A DNA stretch of 64,000 nucleotides from Streptomyces sp. SID13726 (lineage in GTDB: Bacteria; Actinomycetota; Actinomycetes; Streptomycetales; Streptomycetaceae): NCBI RefSeq assembly GCF_010548375.1, contig NZ_JAAGLY010000008.1, positions 248,001 through 312,000 of the forward strand, given 5' to 3'. Below the pieces are notes generated by a model. It saw only the letters and a list, made by a program, of their open reading frames with translations, was not told where the DNA came from and ran no database searches. The position numbers and the translations under genes were made by a program. This document shows positions 1-8,487 of this stretch, in pieces; position 1 is the first letter of the stretch; each line of letters opens with the position of its first letter.

Positions 1-2
1 CC

Positions 3-50
3 TACCCACCCCACGCCCCCGCCTCACCGCGCAGGGGGCAACAGCGATGA
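3..50 (+). CDS. C-terminal end of an upstream gene (partial)
   Basis: The last 15 codons of a frame entering from the left edge end in Gln-Gln-Arg-stop. The TGA at 48-50 overlaps the ATG of the next gene (ATGA), the junction type used throughout this block. Function cannot be told from 15 residues. The Pro/Arg-rich tail matches the tails of the following genes. Confidence 0.4.
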   Translation, partial: YPPHAPASPRRGQQR

Positions 51-586
51 ACCCGACCGACGACCACTTCGTCCGCGACCGTCTCACCACCTGGCAGCGC
101 CGCATCCAGACGACCTCCGCCGACCTGGCCCCGCCGCAGACCGGAAGCGCACAAGCCGCGCTCGCACCCGTACTGCACCAGCTGGTCAGCGTGTACAACC
201 TGTCCTCCGGGCTCGTCGCGGATCTGCACCAGTCCGCCGACAGTCCCCTCGCGACAATCAGCGCGGGGCGCGAGTACCTGGGCCATCTGGCCGCCGCTCT
301 CGCGCACATCAACCGCGCCGCGGCTCACCTGAGTACGACGGTGATCGGCCTCACCGACGCCCACCGGCACACGCCTCGCCCGGGCACCGCCGCCCCGGTC
401 GAGAGCCAGCTGGCCGTCACGCTCGGCCATTCCGCCGCCCTGCGCAGCCTGCACCGAGCGCTGGAGGCCGTCACCAGCCCGCTGGCCGGGCCGGAGCAGA
501 ACTCAGGTCCCTCCTCGGCACCCGTCATCGGGGAGCACAGCCGGGCCGCGGACGCCAGCGGCACCCAGCCCACACGCCGGCGCTGA
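47..586 (+). CDS. Hypothetical protein, 179 aa
   Basis: I do not recognise the family. The protein is mostly alpha-helical in character (long Ala/Leu/His-rich stretch, residues about 20-150) without signal peptide or membrane segment. It ends in a Pro/Ser/Ala-rich tail finishing Thr-Arg-Arg-Arg. The start is the ATG of an ATGA overlap with the upstream reading frame, so translation is probably coupled. It is the first complete gene of a + strand series running to 25 kb whose members share this kind of Arg-ended tail. Confidence 0.65.
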   Translation: MNPTDDHFVRDRLTTWQRRIQTTSADLAPPQTGSAQAALAPVLHQLVSVYNLSSGLVADLHQSADSPLATISAGREYLGHLAAALAHINRAAAHLSTTVIGLTDAHRHTPRPGTAAPVESQLAVTLGHSAALRSLHRALEAVTSPLAGPEQNSGPSSAPVIGEHSRAADASGTQPTRRR

Positions 587-631
587 AGCCTGGGCGCCAA
601 CTGCCGCCACTCCCCCCCCTTAAAAATTCTT

Positions 632-1219
632 CTGTCCACCCGTTCCTTCATCGCCCGCCCCATCGACCTCAACGCCGGCTCCGGCTACACCGGCATCCAC
701 GTGCAGTTGGACGGGGTGCCCAGCCACCATCTGCCCCTGCTGCTGACCGCCTACCAATGGCGCTTCGCCCGCGATCTTCACGCCCTGCGGCACCACCTCA
801 TCGAGGACGTCGCCGTCGGCTGGGACGAGCTCGGCACCGATCTCCTCGACGGTGCCCCGCGCTCAGTCGTCCAGGCGTTGACCGGCGGTGAGCACTGGCC
901 CAGCCGGACGCTGGACCACTTGATCGCTCCCGACAGCTCCCCTCCCGTGCGGATGACGGTCACGGAAACGACCGCCGATGCGCTGGGCATGCACTGGGGC
1001 TACATCCTGCATCCGACGGGAATCGAAGTGATCAGCCTCGTCCACCAGGACATCGGCCCCCTCGTGGACTGGAACACCGATCCGCGCAGCGTCTTCAGCG
1101 ACGACCCCGTGCGCTGGCACACAGGCGCCCTGCCGCCCATCACCGCTCCCGCGCCGCCACGTAACTCCCCTGCGGCTGCGGCGAACAGCGCCGGACCACG
1201 GCGCGCCGTCCGCCGCTGA
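632..1219 (+). CDS. Conserved actinobacterial hypothetical protein, start uncertain
   Basis: A reading frame of about 195 codons with strong Streptomyces third-position bias. The core (GYTGIHVQLDG, HHLPLLL, WDELGTDL) looks like a family I have seen in Streptomyces accessory DNA but cannot name. The first conventional start is GTG 701, but coding-like sequence continues upstream to CTG 632, and the GYTGI part lies before 701. CTG-TCC-ACC at 632 repeats the start context of the next gene, but no clear Shine-Dalgarno precedes it. The C-terminal 30 residues are Pro/Ala-rich and end Ala-Val-Arg-Arg. Confidence 0.6.
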   Translation: MSTRSFIARPIDLNAGSGYTGIHVQLDGVPSHHLPLLLTAYQWRFARDLHALRHHLIEDVAVGWDELGTDLLDGAPRSVVQALTGGEHWPSRTLDHLIAPDSSPPVRMTVTETTADALGMHWGYILHPTGIEVISLVHQDIGPLVDWNTDPRSVFSDDPVRWHTGALPPITAPAPPRNSPAAAANSAGPRRAVRR

Positions 1220-1242
1220 CCCGAACTTCCGAAGGAATCCCC

Positions 1243-2016
1243 CTGTCCACGCTCCACCCGCCCCCGATCACGGTCGTCATCGCCACCCGCCTGCGCGAAG
1301 ACCGGCTCGGCCACCTCACGGCCATGCACGCCAGCCTCACCCGGCAGTCCGTGCCCTGGGAAGCGCTGATCTCCCTGGACGGCGCCGACCCCGGCCAGCT
1401 GCCGGCCCCGCTCGCCGCCGACGCGCGCGTCCGCGTCCTGCCACTGCCCCACCCGGTGGGAGCGGCCTGCGCCCGCAACCTCGCCCTGAACGAGGTCCGC
1501 ACCCCCTTCGTCAACTGGGCGGACGACGACGACCTGTTCACCGACGACGCGATGACCGTACGGCTGCGTGAGCTGGAGCGGACCGGCCTGGGCTGGTGCG
1601 CGGGATACAGCGAGGACCTCCACCCGGACGGCACCACCAGGCTGTGGCGGTGCCCGACCCCGCCCGGCCGGCACGCGGCCGGCGACGTGTGGACGTACTG
1701 GAAGGACCCGTCCGACACCATCCCGATCGGGCCGACCACCATCCTCGCGCGCACCGATCTGGTGCGGGCCGCCCCGATGGGGGGCCTGGTCCAGGGCGAG
1801 GACTACCTGACCGCGATCGGCGTCACCTGCCTCGCGCCCGGCGTCCTGGTGCCCGTGCCGGTCTACCGCTACCGCAAACACCCCGGCCAGATGACCCGCC
1901 AGGACACCTACGATGTCCTGGAGCCGGCAGCCCGTCGGCATGCGTGGAACTACGGGCGCAGCCTGCGAGCTGTCCTCTCCGTCCCAGCGACGAGCAGTGC
2001 GGCCGGGGTGGTGTGA
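1243..2016 (+). CDS. GT-A fold glycosyltransferase (family 2-like)
   Basis: A protein of about 257 aa. The N-terminus (ITVVIATRLR) is the first strand and nucleotide-binding loop of GT-A glycosyltransferases. ISLDGADP and the acidic WADDDDLF at residues about 92-98 correspond to the sugar-nucleotide/metal-binding DxD region, and VQGEDYL near residue 186 is a plausible catalytic-base region. There are no membrane segments. The first ATG (1324) would delete the first strand, so the start must lie upstream. The only near-cognate codon correctly placed is CTG 1243, six bases after GAAGGA (1231-1236). Donor and acceptor are unknown. It ends TGATG with the next gene and, unlike its neighbours, lacks an Arg-rich tail. 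Confidence 0.75.
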   Translation: MSTLHPPPITVVIATRLREDRLGHLTAMHASLTRQSVPWEALISLDGADPGQLPAPLAADARVRVLPLPHPVGAACARNLALNEVRTPFVNWADDDDLFTDDAMTVRLRELERTGLGWCAGYSEDLHPDGTTRLWRCPTPPGRHAAGDVWTYWKDPSDTIPIGPTTILARTDLVRAAPMGGLVQGEDYLTAIGVTCLAPGVLVPVPVYRYRKHPGQMTRQDTYDVLEPAARRHAWNYGRSLRAVLSVPATSSAAGVV

Positions 2017-2960
2017 TGGTCTCCACCATCTCCCAGACCACGCTCGATCACCTGGCCCAGCGGCTGGACGAGATGGCCACCGAGTTCCCCACCCGGCCCG
2101 AGGCCGTCGACCCGGTCACGCTCGCCGACGACATCGCCACGCTCTGCCACCTTCTGCAACACGCCGTTGACCGCGCCCAGGAACGGTTCGCCGCCCCGGC
2201 CACGGTCCACGCACCAGAACGCCTCGTCATGGTCCGGCTCACCCGGGCCACCGCGAGCGTGGCACACGCTCTGGACACCCTGGCCTACGCCACGACCGGC
2301 TTCCAGCGCGAGGCCGTGCCGGAACTCGCCCACTCTCATCTGCGCAACGATCCCCAGGTTCTGCGGATGCTGACGGCCGAGAAGTACGTCGCGGCCCGTG
2401 CCCGGCTGCGCCATACCGCCGCCGACCTGCGCACCACGCCGCCCTCGGCCGGTCCCTCCGCGCCACGCGCGACCCGCCCACACGCCGCTGACCAGAAGAA
2501 GGGTCTCCCTTTCCTGTCCGACCATTTCCGCTTCGCTGCCCATCCCGAGCACGGCTACATCGCCGAGATCGGCTCCCAGATCACCGGCCACCTGGCCGAC
2601 TGGCTCCTCACCCGCGAGCAGTTCGAGCCCATCCCCGACTCCCCGGGCCATTACCGGCTCCTGCAGCCCGCATACGACGGCCTGCGCCGCGCCCGCCAGG
2701 CCGCGCAAGACCTGCGCCGCCTCGGCTACCAGGTACACACCGACGCCACCCTCACCCCTGGCCGTTCACCGGGTCCGCCCCAACTAGGCGTGTACAACGG
2801 ACTGTTGGAGAGCCGCGTCCGCGTCGCGCAGGCCGCGGCCACCCGTTCCCCGCAGCACCTCGCCGCCCCGGCCTCACCCCTCCCCACAGGTGTGCCGCAG
2901 GCCACCGCCGTGCCCGCGGGCGGCCGAGCCCGGTCGGCGGGAGGAGGGCGGGGCCGATGA
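2016..2960 (+). CDS. Hypothetical protein, 314 aa
   Basis: ATG 2016 overlaps the previous stop (TGATG). Residues about 1-145 are helical and Ala/Leu-rich. After a Pro/Ala-rich linker, residues about 165-255 form a small domain whose end (RLGYQVHTDATL) resembles the ends of the proteins at 2957 and 4042 (AARYTVALDPDL, VAGHRVHLDRSL), suggesting a repeated small fold in this block. The tail is Gly/Ala-rich and ends Gly-Arg-Gly-Arg. No enzyme motif or membrane segment is visible. Confidence 0.7.
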   Translation: MVSTISQTTLDHLAQRLDEMATEFPTRPEAVDPVTLADDIATLCHLLQHAVDRAQERFAAPATVHAPERLVMVRLTRATASVAHALDTLAYATTGFQREAVPELAHSHLRNDPQVLRMLTAEKYVAARARLRHTAADLRTTPPSAGPSAPRATRPHAADQKKGLPFLSDHFRFAAHPEHGYIAEIGSQITGHLADWLLTREQFEPIPDSPGHYRLLQPAYDGLRRARQAAQDLRRLGYQVHTDATLTPGRSPGPPQLGVYNGLLESRVRVAQAAATRSPQHLAAPASPLPTGVPQATAVPAGGRARSAGGGRGR

Positions 2961-3301
2961 GCGACGCAGCCATCCGCATCACCCGTGGCCCGGGCGGCGA
3001 GGTCGACGGCGCGGGCCGGGTCGACGCGTTCGCCGCGAGCATCCTGGCCCGTGCCGGATTCGATACCTATCCCATGCTGCGTGGCGTCTGGATCCGCCTG
3101 CCGTTCGACCTGGGCCGCCGGTGGGAGAACGAACACGCCACCTGGGCAGCCGAGATGCTCGCCGCCGCCCGCTACACCGTCGCCCTCGACCCCGACCTGC
3201 GCCCCACCCCGGACGCCACGTCAGCGCCGCCGCGCCGCGCGAAGACCGTCATGACCGCGCAGGCGCCGCCCGCCGACACCAGCCGGGGACCACGACGCTG
3301 A
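2957..3301 (+). CDS. Small hypothetical protein, 114 aa
   Basis: ATGA overlap with the preceding gene. The compact part (residues 20-80: ILARAGFD, GVWIRLPF, YTVALDPDL) is laid out like the domain at the end of the upstream protein and like the frameshifted gene at 4042. These look like three copies of one small alpha/beta fold. The tail ends Arg-Gly-Pro-Arg-Arg. Function unknown. Confidence 0.7.
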   Translation: MSDAAIRITRGPGGEVDGAGRVDAFAASILARAGFDTYPMLRGVWIRLPFDLGRRWENEHATWAAEMLAAARYTVALDPDLRPTPDATSAPPRRAKTVMTAQAPPADTSRGPRR

Positions 3302-3351
3302 CCCGGCACCCCACACCGACCAACTCACCGCCCCTGAAAGGCCCTTCATCC

Positions 3352-3777
3352 GTGCCCCGCCCCACCGTGCCTGCCTGGAACTGCCACAACGACGTCTGCC
3401 CGATCTGCACCGCGCCGCAGCGCGACGAAAAGACTCTGCTGCGCTGCGCCATCCTCACGCTGCTGGAACACGGCCGTTGGATGGCCTCCGACGACATCCC
3501 CCTGCGCGACGTCCTGTCCGCCGGAGGCAAGTACCTGAGCGGCTTTACCGACCCTGACGTCCCGGCCCCCGCCGCCGAGCACTGGTCCTGGCTGGAAGCC
3601 GAGCTGCGTCTGGCGGTCGCCCGCGCCGCTGGCCTGGACGCCGTCAGCACCCTCGACCCGCGCATCGACCGTCTCCTGGCTTCCGCTGCCCGCCGCACCT
3701 CGCGGCGCCAGATCGACCTCCTCGACCGCGCCGCGGCGCAGTTCACCGAACTCCACACACGCCCCCACGCCACCTGA
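3352..3777 (+). CDS. Hypothetical protein with possible zinc-binding Cys/His N-terminus, 141 aa
   Basis: GTG 3352 follows GAAAGG (3336-3341) at about 10 bases. The N-terminus has a Cys/His cluster (CHNDVCPICTAP, then a further Cys near residue 33) that could bind zinc. The rest is helical, with charged Arg-rich helices near the C-terminus (RRTSRRQIDLLDRAAAQF). No family recognised. The following 264 bases to 4041 hold no convincing gene, although an AGGAG at 3812-3816 precedes a weak frame. Confidence 0.65.
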   Translation: MPRPTVPAWNCHNDVCPICTAPQRDEKTLLRCAILTLLEHGRWMASDDIPLRDVLSAGGKYLSGFTDPDVPAPAAEHWSWLEAELRLAVARAAGLDAVSTLDPRIDRLLASAARRTSRRQIDLLDRAAAQFTELHTRPHAT

Positions 3778-4041
3778 ATCCGGCAGCTCCCCTGCCCCCG
3801 CCCCGTCACCAGGAGATTCCCCCCTTACATGGCCGTTGTTGGTACACCCGGCTATCGGAACGCGCGGAAAGGCGAGTCAGGCAGCTGCGGGGCGGTGAGG
3901 CCCGCCCTGGGCATTGTCGGCGGTCATTGCCCGTCGTTCGTGGTCCAGCCACGCACCGTTGATGTGCTGGCAGCTCCGGGCCCGCCTCGCCTTCGCCCAA
4001 CATCCCACCGCTTTCCCGCCCCCACCGATAGGAGATCCGCC

Positions 4042-4409
4042 GTGTCCGAAGCACCAGCAGAGCCGTTCATTCCGATCCGGCACACCATCACCGGCGAGAT
4101 CACCACCACCGGCTACAACGCCGCCGCACGGCGCATCCTGCTCCAGGCCGGCTTCGAAGAGGCGCCAGGCTGCGCCTGCCGAGCGACGGAGCCCAGTACG
4201 CAGCAGACGCAGGGGCCCGCTCGGCAGCCAGCGAGCTGCTCGTCGCCGGCCATCGGGTGCACCTGGACCGATCCCTCGGCCGGCCGGTGAGCGCCGACGG
4301 TACGCCCCGGTCGGCCCCATCGCCGATGTCGGCCCAGTCCGTGATCCGCCCCGAGAGCGGCCGGCCTCTCCAGCACATCGCCAACCCCGCCCGCACCCGT
4401 ACCTGTTGA
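4042..4409 (+). pseudogene. Frameshifted small conserved protein
   Basis: GTG 4042 follows GGAG (4031-4034). The frame encodes an expected N-terminus (HTITGEITTTGYNAAARRIL) but at about 4145-4160 coding character moves to the next frame, which continues RLRLPSDGAQYAADAG and AGHRVHLDRSL before TGA at 4407. Joining the two halves gives about 121 residues aligning with the small fold in the 2957 gene. In the original frame the ribosome ends at 4290 with unrelated sequence. It is either a one-base indel or a sequencing error. Confidence 0.6.
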
Positions 4410-4420
4410 AAGGGCCTCGT

Positions 4421-5626
4421 TTGACCACACCCGCAACGTCTGCCAGTCCAGCGCGTACCAAGGGCGGCGAACTACGGGCCAAGGTGGCCCGACTGCTGGC
4501 CGACCGGCCGGCGGACACGCTCACCATCGGGGACATGGCCAGGCAGCTGGGCCACTCCCACGGCGCCGTCCGCAACGCCGCCCTCACCCTGGTGCGGCGT
4601 GGTGAGGCCGACCAAGGCGGAAGGGGACAACCGGAGTTCCGCGCGAACGGGAAAACCGCCGCAGCCGCGCAGACCGCTGTGATCAGCCCGCCGGGCACCC
4701 ACGCTCCCCGCGCCCAGGCGGCCACGGCCCGCACGACCATTCCCGCAGCAGCCACGCCCCGGCGGACCGGCCCGATCCGCCGCGCGGGGGGCCAGCTCTA
4801 CCACCCCCGGGAGCTGGCCGATCTGCCCGACGTCGAGGCGTTGAACCGGCTGCGCGACGCCGACGTGCCGGTGCTGCTCTACGGCCCTCCGGGCACCGGC
4901 AAGACGAGTCTGGTCGAGGCGGCGTTCGAGGACCTGATCACCGTCGCCGGCGACGGCGACACCACGGTCGGCGACCTGATCGGCGAGTACACACAGGACG
5001 ACGCGGGAGCCTACGTCTTCCAGTACGGTCCGCTGGTCACCGCGATGACCGAGGGCCGCGCCCTGCTGATCGACGATGCCACCCTGATCTCACCGAAGGT
5101 CCTGGCGGCGCTGTATCCCGCGATGGACGGGCGCAGGCAGATCCAGGTCAAGGCCCACAAGGGCGAGACCATCAAGGCCGAGCCGGGCTTCTACGTGGTG
5201 GCGGGCCACAATCCCGGCGCCCACGGGGCGGTGTTGACGGAGGCACTCGCGAGCCGGTTCAGCGTGCAGATCCAGATCGGCACGGACTACGACCTCGCCT
5301 TGGCGCTGCGGATCGATGCCCGGGTGGTCCGGGCCGCCCGACACCTCTCCCGCCAAGTCGAACTCGGCGAGCTGGGCTGGGCCCCCCAACTACGAGAGCT
5401 TCTCAGCTACCAGAAGACCGAGACCGTCCTCGGCACCAAAGCCGCGCTCGCGAACCTGGTCGGCATCGCTCCTGTGGAGGATCGCGACGCCGTCGCCGCT
5501 GCCGTCATCAAGGCTGCCGGCGTCAAGGAGGTCCGCCCCCTCACCCTCGGCAAGCAGCTTTCCGCCTCGGCCGTCCGGCAGCCCCCGGGCAGCACCGGCT
5601 CCGCACACCGGAGCCACTCGCGATGA
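4421..5626 (+). CDS. MoxR/CbbQ-type AAA+ ATPase
   Basis: A 401-aa protein from TTG 4421, six bases after AAAGGG. Residues about 10-75 look like a winged helix (LTIGDMARQLGHSHGAVRNA). After a Pro/Ala-rich linker comes the AAA+ core: Walker A GPPGTGKTS (about 155-163), Walker B ALLIDDATLIS, and sensor-1 region VVAGHNPG. MoxR/CbbQ ATPases remodel partner complexes together with vWA proteins, and the next gene, overlapping by ATGA, encodes such a partner. The N-terminal DNA-binding-like domain is not typical of MoxR. The C-terminal end is Arg-His-Ser-His-Ser-Arg. Confidence 0.85.
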   Translation: MTTPATSASPARTKGGELRAKVARLLADRPADTLTIGDMARQLGHSHGAVRNAALTLVRRGEADQGGRGQPEFRANGKTAAAAQTAVISPPGTHAPRAQAATARTTIPAAATPRRTGPIRRAGGQLYHPRELADLPDVEALNRLRDADVPVLLYGPPGTGKTSLVEAAFEDLITVAGDGDTTVGDLIGEYTQDDAGAYVFQYGPLVTAMTEGRALLIDDATLISPKVLAALYPAMDGRRQIQVKAHKGETIKAEPGFYVVAGHNPGAHGAVLTEALASRFSVQIQIGTDYDLALALRIDARVVRAARHLSRQVELGELGWAPQLRELLSYQKTETVLGTKAALANLVGIAPVEDRDAVAAAVIKAAGVKEVRPLTLGKQLSASAVRQPPGSTGSAHRSHSR

Positions 5627-7422
5627 GCGCCCACCACCACGTCCAGTCCCCCGCCACCGCACCGGACGACGACGCCGACCTCGCGCGATGGGACGACGAC
5701 GGCGCCCCGCCCGCGCAACCCCGTTCCTCCCCGCACTTGTGGCTGCGCGTGGGAGCCGAACTCGGCGACCGGCTGGTCGCCCTCTCCGGCCGCCAAGACC
5801 TCCTCGTCACCTGCCGCCCCGGCACGCGCAGCGGCGCACCAGCCGCGTTCTTCCCCTCCCTGGGCGAAGTCGAGTTCGACGCCGCCCTGTTCGCCCCGCT
5901 CAAGCCCCACGAGATCCATCCGCAGATCGTGGGCGACGAGGAGCGGTATCCCGCCGCCTGGGGAGTGTTCGTCCACGAGGCCGCGCACGCGGCCCACTCC
6001 ATCTGGACCGAGCCTGCCGGAGCGAACCCCCGTCTCGTCGAAGCCGCGCTCCTTCTGGAGGAGAGCCGTGTCGAAGGCGCACACCTGAACCGACGGCCCA
6101 CAGACCGCACCTACCTGCGCACCAGTACCCGAACCCTGATCATGCCCGACATCGCCCACCCCACCTTGAAGGGCATCGAGCACGCCGCCGCCGCGGCGGC
6201 CCTGGTCCTCGGCCGCCGTGACGTCGGCATCCTGGACGCCGGCGAGACCCGGGCCGTCGCCGACCTGTGCGAAAAGGTGCTGGGCGCAAACCTGCTGGCC
6301 ACACTCACCCGCATCTGGACCGCAGCCCACCAGTGCGCCGACCACGACGCCACCAGCATGCTCGTGCACGCGAAAGAATGGTGCGACGCTCTGGACATCG
6401 CGGCCCCCGCCCTGCCCGTGCCGGAGAACCTCAGCGATCTGCTGTCCGGCGCCGTGGGGGTCGTCATGGACAGCACGGCAGCCACCGACGCCGCCGACCT
6501 CGCGGCACAGGCCGCAGCGACCAACGCCATGGCCGCGCGGTCCAAAGCGCAGGCTCAGGACCGCGCCCAGCGGGCCGGCCACCAACGCAAAGCCGCCGCC
6601 ACCGCCAAAGCGGTCTTCAACGCCCGCGGCACCCCCATCAACCCCGACGGCACACCCGCGCCCTACGGCAACCCTGTCACCGGCACCCGCAGGCCCACCG
6701 CCGCCGAGCAGAGTGCCGCCGCGCGCCTGAGCCGTGCCCTGCGTGCCGCCGCCTACCGCGAACGGACCGAGGAACGGACCACCAGCCCCACCCCGCCCGG
6801 CCGCCTCAACATGCGCGCGGCCCTCGCCCGCGACGCTCAGCGCGCGGCCGGATCGGTCCCCACCGCGGAACCGTTCACCCACACCCGTCGCCGCAACTCC
6901 CCCACCCCACCGCTGCGTGTGGGTATCGCCGTCGACGTCTCCGGCTCCATGCGCGCCGCCTGCGCGCCCGTCGCGTCCGCCGCCTGGATCGTGGCACGCG
7001 CAGCAGCCCTGACCGACCCCGACTCCCGTACCGCCACCATCGCCTACGACACGCGCCTGACCGCACTGACCCGACCCACCCACCGGGCACCAGAGCGCGT
7101 GACAACGTTCGATGCCAACGGCAGTAGTCACAACCTCGCCAACGCCCTGGACGCGCTCGACCACGGCCTCGAACTCAGCCGCCCCGGCACCGGCCGCCTC
7201 CTCGTGATCGTCACCGACGCCATCTACACCCCCGACGAAACCGCTCAAGCCGTCACCCGCGTCAAGCAGCTCACGACCGCCGGCTGCGCCGTACTCCAGC
7301 TCACCCTCACCGCGAAGTCCCACCACTTGCCGGGGACCACCTTGCTGCACCTGCCCCAGCCCTCCAGCGCTCCCGCCGCCATCGCCACGGCGGCCACAGA
7401 CGCCATCCGCAGGACACGCTGA
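5623..7422 (+). CDS. vWA-domain protein with HExxH metalloprotease-like motif
   Basis: A 599-aa protein coupled (ATGA) to the MoxR-type ATPase. Residues 118-122 are His-Glu-Ala-Ala-His (HExxH), a zinc-metallopeptidase signature, with ERYPAAWGVF before it. Residues 290-430 are Ala/Arg-rich and linker-like. A C-terminal vWA domain begins at LRVGIAVDVSGSM (MIDAS DxSxS near 438-442) and continues with NGSSHNLANAL and LVIVTDA. MoxR-vWA pairs act as chaperone-like activators, with the vWA protein binding the target. The HExxH half suggests a regulated protease or a metal-binding adaptor. The tail ends Arg-Arg-Thr-Arg. Confidence 0.85.
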   Translation: MSAHHHVQSPATAPDDDADLARWDDDGAPPAQPRSSPHLWLRVGAELGDRLVALSGRQDLLVTCRPGTRSGAPAAFFPSLGEVEFDAALFAPLKPHEIHPQIVGDEERYPAAWGVFVHEAAHAAHSIWTEPAGANPRLVEAALLLEESRVEGAHLNRRPTDRTYLRTSTRTLIMPDIAHPTLKGIEHAAAAAALVLGRRDVGILDAGETRAVADLCEKVLGANLLATLTRIWTAAHQCADHDATSMLVHAKEWCDALDIAAPALPVPENLSDLLSGAVGVVMDSTAATDAADLAAQAAATNAMAARSKAQAQDRAQRAGHQRKAAATAKAVFNARGTPINPDGTPAPYGNPVTGTRRPTAAEQSAAARLSRALRAAAYRERTEERTTSPTPPGRLNMRAALARDAQRAAGSVPTAEPFTHTRRRNSPTPPLRVGIAVDVSGSMRAACAPVASAAWIVARAAALTDPDSRTATIAYDTRLTALTRPTHRAPERVTTFDANGSSHNLANALDALDHGLELSRPGTGRLLVIVTDAIYTPDETAQAVTRVKQLTTAGCAVLQLTLTAKSHHLPGTTLLHLPQPSSAPAAIATAATDAIRRTR

Positions 7423-7456
7423 GACGACGCAGAAGACAGAAAGCAGAAACAACCAC

Positions 7457-7954
7457 GTGGCAATCCGTAAGACCTGGACCATCGTCCACCGCTGTGGACA
7501 CGAACGCGAACATGATCTGTCCGACCGTCCCGCCGACCGGCGTGCCTCTTTCGCCCGCTGGCTGCAGGAACGTGACTGCACCGACTGCTGGAAGAGCGCC
7601 CGAGACAACGACAGTGCCGGCAAGGAGGAGAGGCTGGCAGCCAAACGCGCCGAGGAACAGCAGGCCGCCACCGAGTGGGCCGCGCAGTTCGACATGCCGA
7701 CACTCGAAGGACCCGAAAAGGCCCTCGCCTGGGCCGAACGCTCCCGCCACCAGCTCGTCACCGCCGCCTACACCGCGCTGGTGAGCGAGGGCAACTGGGA
7801 CGAGGCCGACTGGGCCCTCCTGGAGGAGAAGATCCGCACCCTCACCCGGGCCGGGTGGTGGCTCGACCAGCGCGACGCCGAAGGCAGCGACCTGCCCGAA
7901 CTCCTCGACGCCGCCACCAGCGACGACATCGCAACCGAGAACCCCTTCCGGTAG
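7457..7954 (+). CDS. Conserved hypothetical protein with N-terminal Cys/His motif, 165 aa
   Basis: GTG 7457 start. Residues 10-45 contain HRCGHEREHDL and RDCTDCW, a probable zinc-binding knuckle. Residues 55-85 are a charged helix (KEERLAAKRAEEQ), and the C-terminal half is helical with conserved-looking Trp residues (EGNWDEADWALL, RAGWWLD). I recall similar proteins on Streptomyces plasmids but not a function. It is followed within 25 bases by a strong hairpin, so it probably ends a transcription unit that includes the MoxR and vWA genes. Confidence 0.7.
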   Translation: MAIRKTWTIVHRCGHEREHDLSDRPADRRASFARWLQERDCTDCWKSARDNDSAGKEERLAAKRAEEQQAATEWAAQFDMPTLEGPEKALAWAERSRHQLVTAAYTALVSEGNWDEADWALLEEKIRTLTRAGWWLDQRDAEGSDLPELLDAATSDDIATENPFR

Positions 7955-7976
7955 ACGCGGGTGCTTATACCCCGCG

Positions 7977-8001
7977 ATCCCCGGTTACCGAAACCGGGGA
8001 T
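7977..8001 (+). terminator. Hairpin with ACCGA loop
   Basis: A perfect 10-bp inverted repeat (ATCCCCGGTT / AACCGGGGAT) with loop ACCGA lies 22 bases after the 7457 gene. There is no T-tract, as is common for Streptomyces terminators. The same core and loop recur at 37035-37073. Confidence 0.6.
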
Positions 8002-8064
8002 TCTCCGGAGTCTTGTTCCTCCCACCGCCTGCCAGCGCCCGCTCGTGGAAGGAACCCCTCTGCC

Positions 8065-8487
8065 GTGCCCGACGCCGTCTTTCCACCGCCGCATGCCCCC
8101 GGTGACATCGTCACCCCCCAACGGGACATCACCCACGCCCACTTCCGGCCCGGCGACCGGGTCGTCATCCTCAAGGGCACCTCCGGCAGCGACCTGTGGG
8201 GGGCCACCTACAAGGTCGTCACGCCCTCGTGGCACACCCCGACCGACGAGGACGGATGGCGGCTGTACGACCCGGCCGGCGGCGAACGCAGCTACGTCAC
8301 CGCACACCCTCGCTACCTCGTGCATCTCTCCCGCCGCTGCCCGGACTGCCTCATCTACCAGCAGGCGCTGCGCAGTTACCTTCTGCCGCGCCTGGCGGGC
8401 GCCGCAGAGGATGTCGACTGCGGCTGGTACTCGCTCACCCCGCTCAACCAGGTGGTGCACGTCGCCGACGCGCGAGGCGGGCGATGA
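8065..8487 (+). CDS. Hypothetical protein with CxxC, 140 aa
   Basis: GTG 8065 lies 11 bases after GGAAGGA (8047-8053). After a 25-residue leader comes a beta-rich section (HFRPGDRVVILKGTSG, WGATYKVVTP) resembling a small SH3-like barrel. Then RRCPDCLIYQQ supplies a CxxC, and SLTPLNQVVHV follows. No family name. It overlaps the next gene by ATGA and ends Arg-Gly-Gly-Arg. Confidence 0.65.
   Translation: MPDAVFPPPHAPGDIVTPQRDITHAHFRPGDRVVILKGTSGSDLWGATYKVVTPSWHTPTDEDGWRLYDPAGGERSYVTAHPRYLVHLSRRCPDCLIYQQALRSYLLPRLAGAAEDVDCGWYSLTPLNQVVHVADARGGR

Noticed and set aside
3877..3990. Minus-strand frame end with coding-like bias (QHINGAWLDHERRAMTADNA)
   Set aside because: No start or upstream domain could be joined to it and the family is not recognised; it may be a fragment of an old insertion, but I cannot support a gene.
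5407..7761. Long minus-strand ORF (784 aa) opposite the vWA gene
   Set aside because: Antisense shadow caused by GC-rich codon bias; the + strand gene has clear domains.
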